From: CAYSHJ01 sp964589725
GTDB taxonomy: Bacteria > Planctomycetota > Planctomycetia > Planctomycetales > Planctomycetaceae
Assembly: GCA_964589725.1 (NCBI GenBank)
Contig: CAZPUJ010000461.1
Span: forward strand, 1-16,410
Direction: 5' to 3'
Length of the DNA stretch: 16,410 nt
A model generated the notes under the pieces. The model ran no database searches, was not told the DNA's origin, and worked only from the letters and a program-made list of their open reading frames with translations. A program made the position numbers and the translations under genes. This document shows positions 14,645 to 16,410 of this stretch, piece after piece; the stretch's first letter is position 1, and every line of letters begins with the position of its first letter.

Positions 14645-16048
14645 ATGTTTCCAATCAGTCGGCGACACGTGTTGTCTCACATGGGAACCGGCCTGGGGTT
14701 GTTGGGGCTGGCGGGAATTCTTGGCGATGAACAAATACTTGTCGCCGCCGAGTCTGAGGGGACTTCGCCGCTGGCTCCCAAGCAGCCGCATTTTGTTGGT
14801 CGTGTGAAGCATGTCATTCACATCTATTTGAACAGCGGGCCGTCGCAGGTTGACACATTTGACCCGAAGCCACAGCTCGACAAGTACGACGGCCAGCGGC
14901 TTCCGGCGACGCTGACGACTGAACGTCCGACCGGCGCGGCTTTGAAGTCGCCGTTCAAATTCCGCCAGCACGGACAAAGCGGCCTCCCGGTCAGCGAGAT
15001 TTTTGAGAAGACTGCCGCGCACGTCGATGACCTGTGTTTCATTCGTTCGATGCACGCCAACACGCCGAACCACGAACAGTCGATGCGGCTGATGAACTGC
15101 GGCGACGAACGGCTGTCGCGGCCGAGCCTCGGCGCGTGGGTCACTTACGGACTGGGAACGGAGAACGCGAATCTGCCCGGCTTCATCGCCATGTGTCCCG
15201 GCCTGCCGGTCGCCGACGTGTCGAATTGGCGAGCGGCATTCCTGCCCGGCGTTTACCAAGGGACGCATCTCGACACGCGCAAGACTCGTGTCGAGGAATT
15301 GATCGAGAACGTGACGAACAACACCGTCGCGCGGTCCGATCAGCGGCGGCAACTCGATCTGTTGCTAAAGCTCAATCGGCGACATCAAGTGGCTCGCGCG
15401 GAGGAGCCGGAACTGGAGGCTCGCATCCAGGCGTTCGAACTCGCGTACCGCATGCAGATGGAGGCGACCGATGCCTTTGACCTGTCACGCGAACCGAAAC
15501 ATGTTCTGGAGACGTACGGCAGCGGGATTCATGGTCGGCAATTGCTGCTCGCTCGGCGACTGATCGAGCGCGGCGTTCGCATGGTGCAGCTTTATCACGG
15601 CGACGTGCAGCCGTGGGACAGCCACAACGATCTGGAAAAGAATCATCGAAATTTGGCCAACGAATGCGACGGCCCCATCGCCGCACTGCTGACCGACCTC
15701 AAACAACGCGGCTTGTTTGATGAGACGCTCGTCATCTGCGGCGGCGAATTCGGACGCACGCCGGCGGTCGAACTGGTCAACGGCAAACCGGGCGGCGGTC
15801 GCGATCACAATCACTGGGGCTTTACCGTCTGGCTCGCGGGTGGCGGTGTGAAGGGAGGCACGGTCTACGGCGCGACCGACGAGTTCGGTTATCGCGCCGT
15901 CGAAAACCTCGTCCACGTGCATGACCTCCACGCCACGATCTTGCACCTGCTCGGCTTCGATCACACCAAGCTGACGTATCGGCACGCCGGCCGCGAATTC
16001 CGTTTGACCGATGTGCATGGCCGTGTCGTACGAGAGATCCTGGCCTGA
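14645..16048 (+). CDS. DUF1501 protein, Tat-exported, alkaline-phosphatase-superfamily-like
   Basis: The product is 467 aa from ATG 14645, with GAAAGGA 8 nt upstream; a GTG at 14612 would only add residues before the export signal. The N-terminus has a twin-arginine signal (SRRHVLSHMGTGLGLLG). The DUF1501 hallmarks are all there: HVIHIYLNSGPSQVDTFDPK near the start, FIRSMHANTPNHEQSM, DSHNDLEKNHRNLA, ICGGEFGRTPAVE, GRDHNHWGFTVWLAGGGVKGG, and HDLHATILHLLGFDH near the end. These carry metal-binding-type Asp and His residues as in the sulfatase/alkaline phosphatase superfamily; the substrate is unknown. Planctomycete genomes carry many DUF1549/1553-DUF1501 pairs, and the two genes here are one transcription unit by spacing. 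Confidence 0.93.
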   Translation: MFPISRRHVLSHMGTGLGLLGLAGILGDEQILVAAESEGTSPLAPKQPHFVGRVKHVIHIYLNSGPSQVDTFDPKPQLDKYDGQRLPATLTTERPTGAALKSPFKFRQHGQSGLPVSEIFEKTAAHVDDLCFIRSMHANTPNHEQSMRLMNCGDERLSRPSLGAWVTYGLGTENANLPGFIAMCPGLPVADVSNWRAAFLPGVYQGTHLDTRKTRVEELIENVTNNTVARSDQRRQLDLLLKLNRRHQVARAEEPELEARIQAFELAYRMQMEATDAFDLSREPKHVLETYGSGIHGRQLLLARRLIERGVRMVQLYHGDVQPWDSHNDLEKNHRNLANECDGPIAALLTDLKQRGLFDETLVICGGEFGRTPAVELVNGKPGGGRDHNHWGFTVWLAGGGVKGGTVYGATDEFGYRAVENLVHVHDLHATILHLLGFDHTKLTYRHAGREFRLTDVHGRVVREILA

Positions 16049-16079
16049 AAGAATCGTCAATCGTGGCGGATGCGACCAG

Positions 16080-16116
16080 CGTCCGTCACCGACGCAAGCT
16101 GCGTCGGTGACGGACG
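16080..16116 (+). terminator. 17-bp perfect hairpin after the DUF1501 gene
   Basis: Arms 16080-16096 and 16100-16116 are exact complements around an AGC triloop, 32 nt after the stop codon. No T tract follows, so it may end transcription, protect the mRNA 3' end, or be a dispersed palindrome. It is the strongest perfect stem in the window. Confidence 0.5.
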
Positions 16117-16226
16117 ACACGAAAGGGAACGTTCTCCATGAGCCTGATGACCAGTGCGAAATCTGCGTGAAGCGGATTTCGAGTTCCGTCAGCGAGGGCG
16201 AGCGCCTCAAGTGACTTGGAGCGGTA

Positions 16227-16410
16227 CTAAGGGGCCGCCTCCTCGCTGGTGCCGGACGCTCCGAGATCCAGCTTCGACCATTTTCTAGCGGCGAGCTTCT
16301 TCAGACCGCCAGGGGTGACTGAGCCGTTCTCCTTAAAGGTCAGCGACTGCAGGCGCGGCATTTTCAATAGCTTGTCGATGGTTGCGTCGGTGACACCGGT
16401 CGCTCGGATC
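16227..16410 (-). CDS. C-terminus of a leucine-rich-repeat-like protein, 5' end outside window
   Basis: At least 60 residues are open from the right edge to TAG at 16229-16227. The sequence VTDATIDKLLKMPRLQSLTF followed by VTPGGLKKLAARKWSKLDL has the spacing of two leucine-rich repeats of the ribonuclease-inhibitor type (VTDxxLxxLxxLxxLxxLxL), common in planctomycete proteins, then a short acidic end (GTSEEAAP). The start, size and other domains cannot be seen. Confidence 0.65.
   Translation of the reverse strand, partial: IRATGVTDATIDKLLKMPRLQSLTFKENGSVTPGGLKKLAARKWSKLDLGASGTSEEAAP

Noticed and set aside
1..16410. CRISPR array, tRNA, rRNA or prophage genes
   Set aside because: No regularly spaced repeats, cloverleaf or rRNA-like stretch, and no integrase or phage structural gene was seen on either strand.

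Overview
The window looks like chromosomal DNA of a planctomycete (Planctomycetota). The main evidence is the 11758-16048 gene pair: a secreted protein with a cytochrome-c-like CxxCH site followed by DUF1549/DUF1553-type sequence, then a Tat-exported DUF1501 protein. This pairing is a hallmark of Planctomycetes and some relatives. High GC, many decayed gene fragments and GC-rich palindromes fit that picture. The assignment is inferred from gene content; there is no rRNA or marker gene here.

The main find is at 1-5560: a complete diversity-generating retroelement (DGR). Its parts in order are a target gene (open at the window's left edge, ending at 1865) with a variable repeat (VR) at its 3' end, tandem hairpins and a terminator (1892-1978), an intruding insertion sequence (1979-3767), a large palindrome (3804-3883), avd (3918-4397), a DGR-type reverse transcriptase (4279-5352) and the template repeat (TR, about 5383-5515). 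TR and VR align without gaps. Over 129 bp (5387-5515 against 1727-1855) they differ at 18 positions, and every difference is at a TR adenine. That is the signature of adenine-specific retrohoming mutagenesis. The target appears to be a membrane-anchored receptor-like protein: a kinase-associated region (partly outside the window), one transmembrane helix, a Pro/Ser/Thr linker, and a formylglycine-generating-enzyme-like (C-type-lectin fold) domain whose C-terminal surface carries the variable residues.

The insertion sequence is 1.79 kb with near-perfect 21-bp inverted repeats. It sits in the T tract of the target gene's terminator and so separates the target from avd-RT-TR. Its transposase needs a -1 frameshift at an A6G5 run to reach the candidate catalytic Glu region.

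Region 5560-6811 holds non-coding sequence with hairpins, an unrecognised small minus-strand ORF and a truncated HEAT-repeat remnant. Region 6837-8475 has an MFS permease and a 33-residue lysine-rich protein. Region 8902-11476 has ugd and a galU-like gene, which together would turn glucose-1-phosphate and UTP into UDP-glucuronate for surface polysaccharide. The galU reading frame runs into the antisense of a decayed sialidase-like (Asp-box) pseudogene at 11397-11690. The PSCyt1/DUF1549/DUF1553 and DUF1501 genes follow, then a 17-bp perfect hairpin, then the C-terminus of a leucine-rich-repeat-like gene entering on the minus strand from the right edge. No tRNA, rRNA or CRISPR array was seen.
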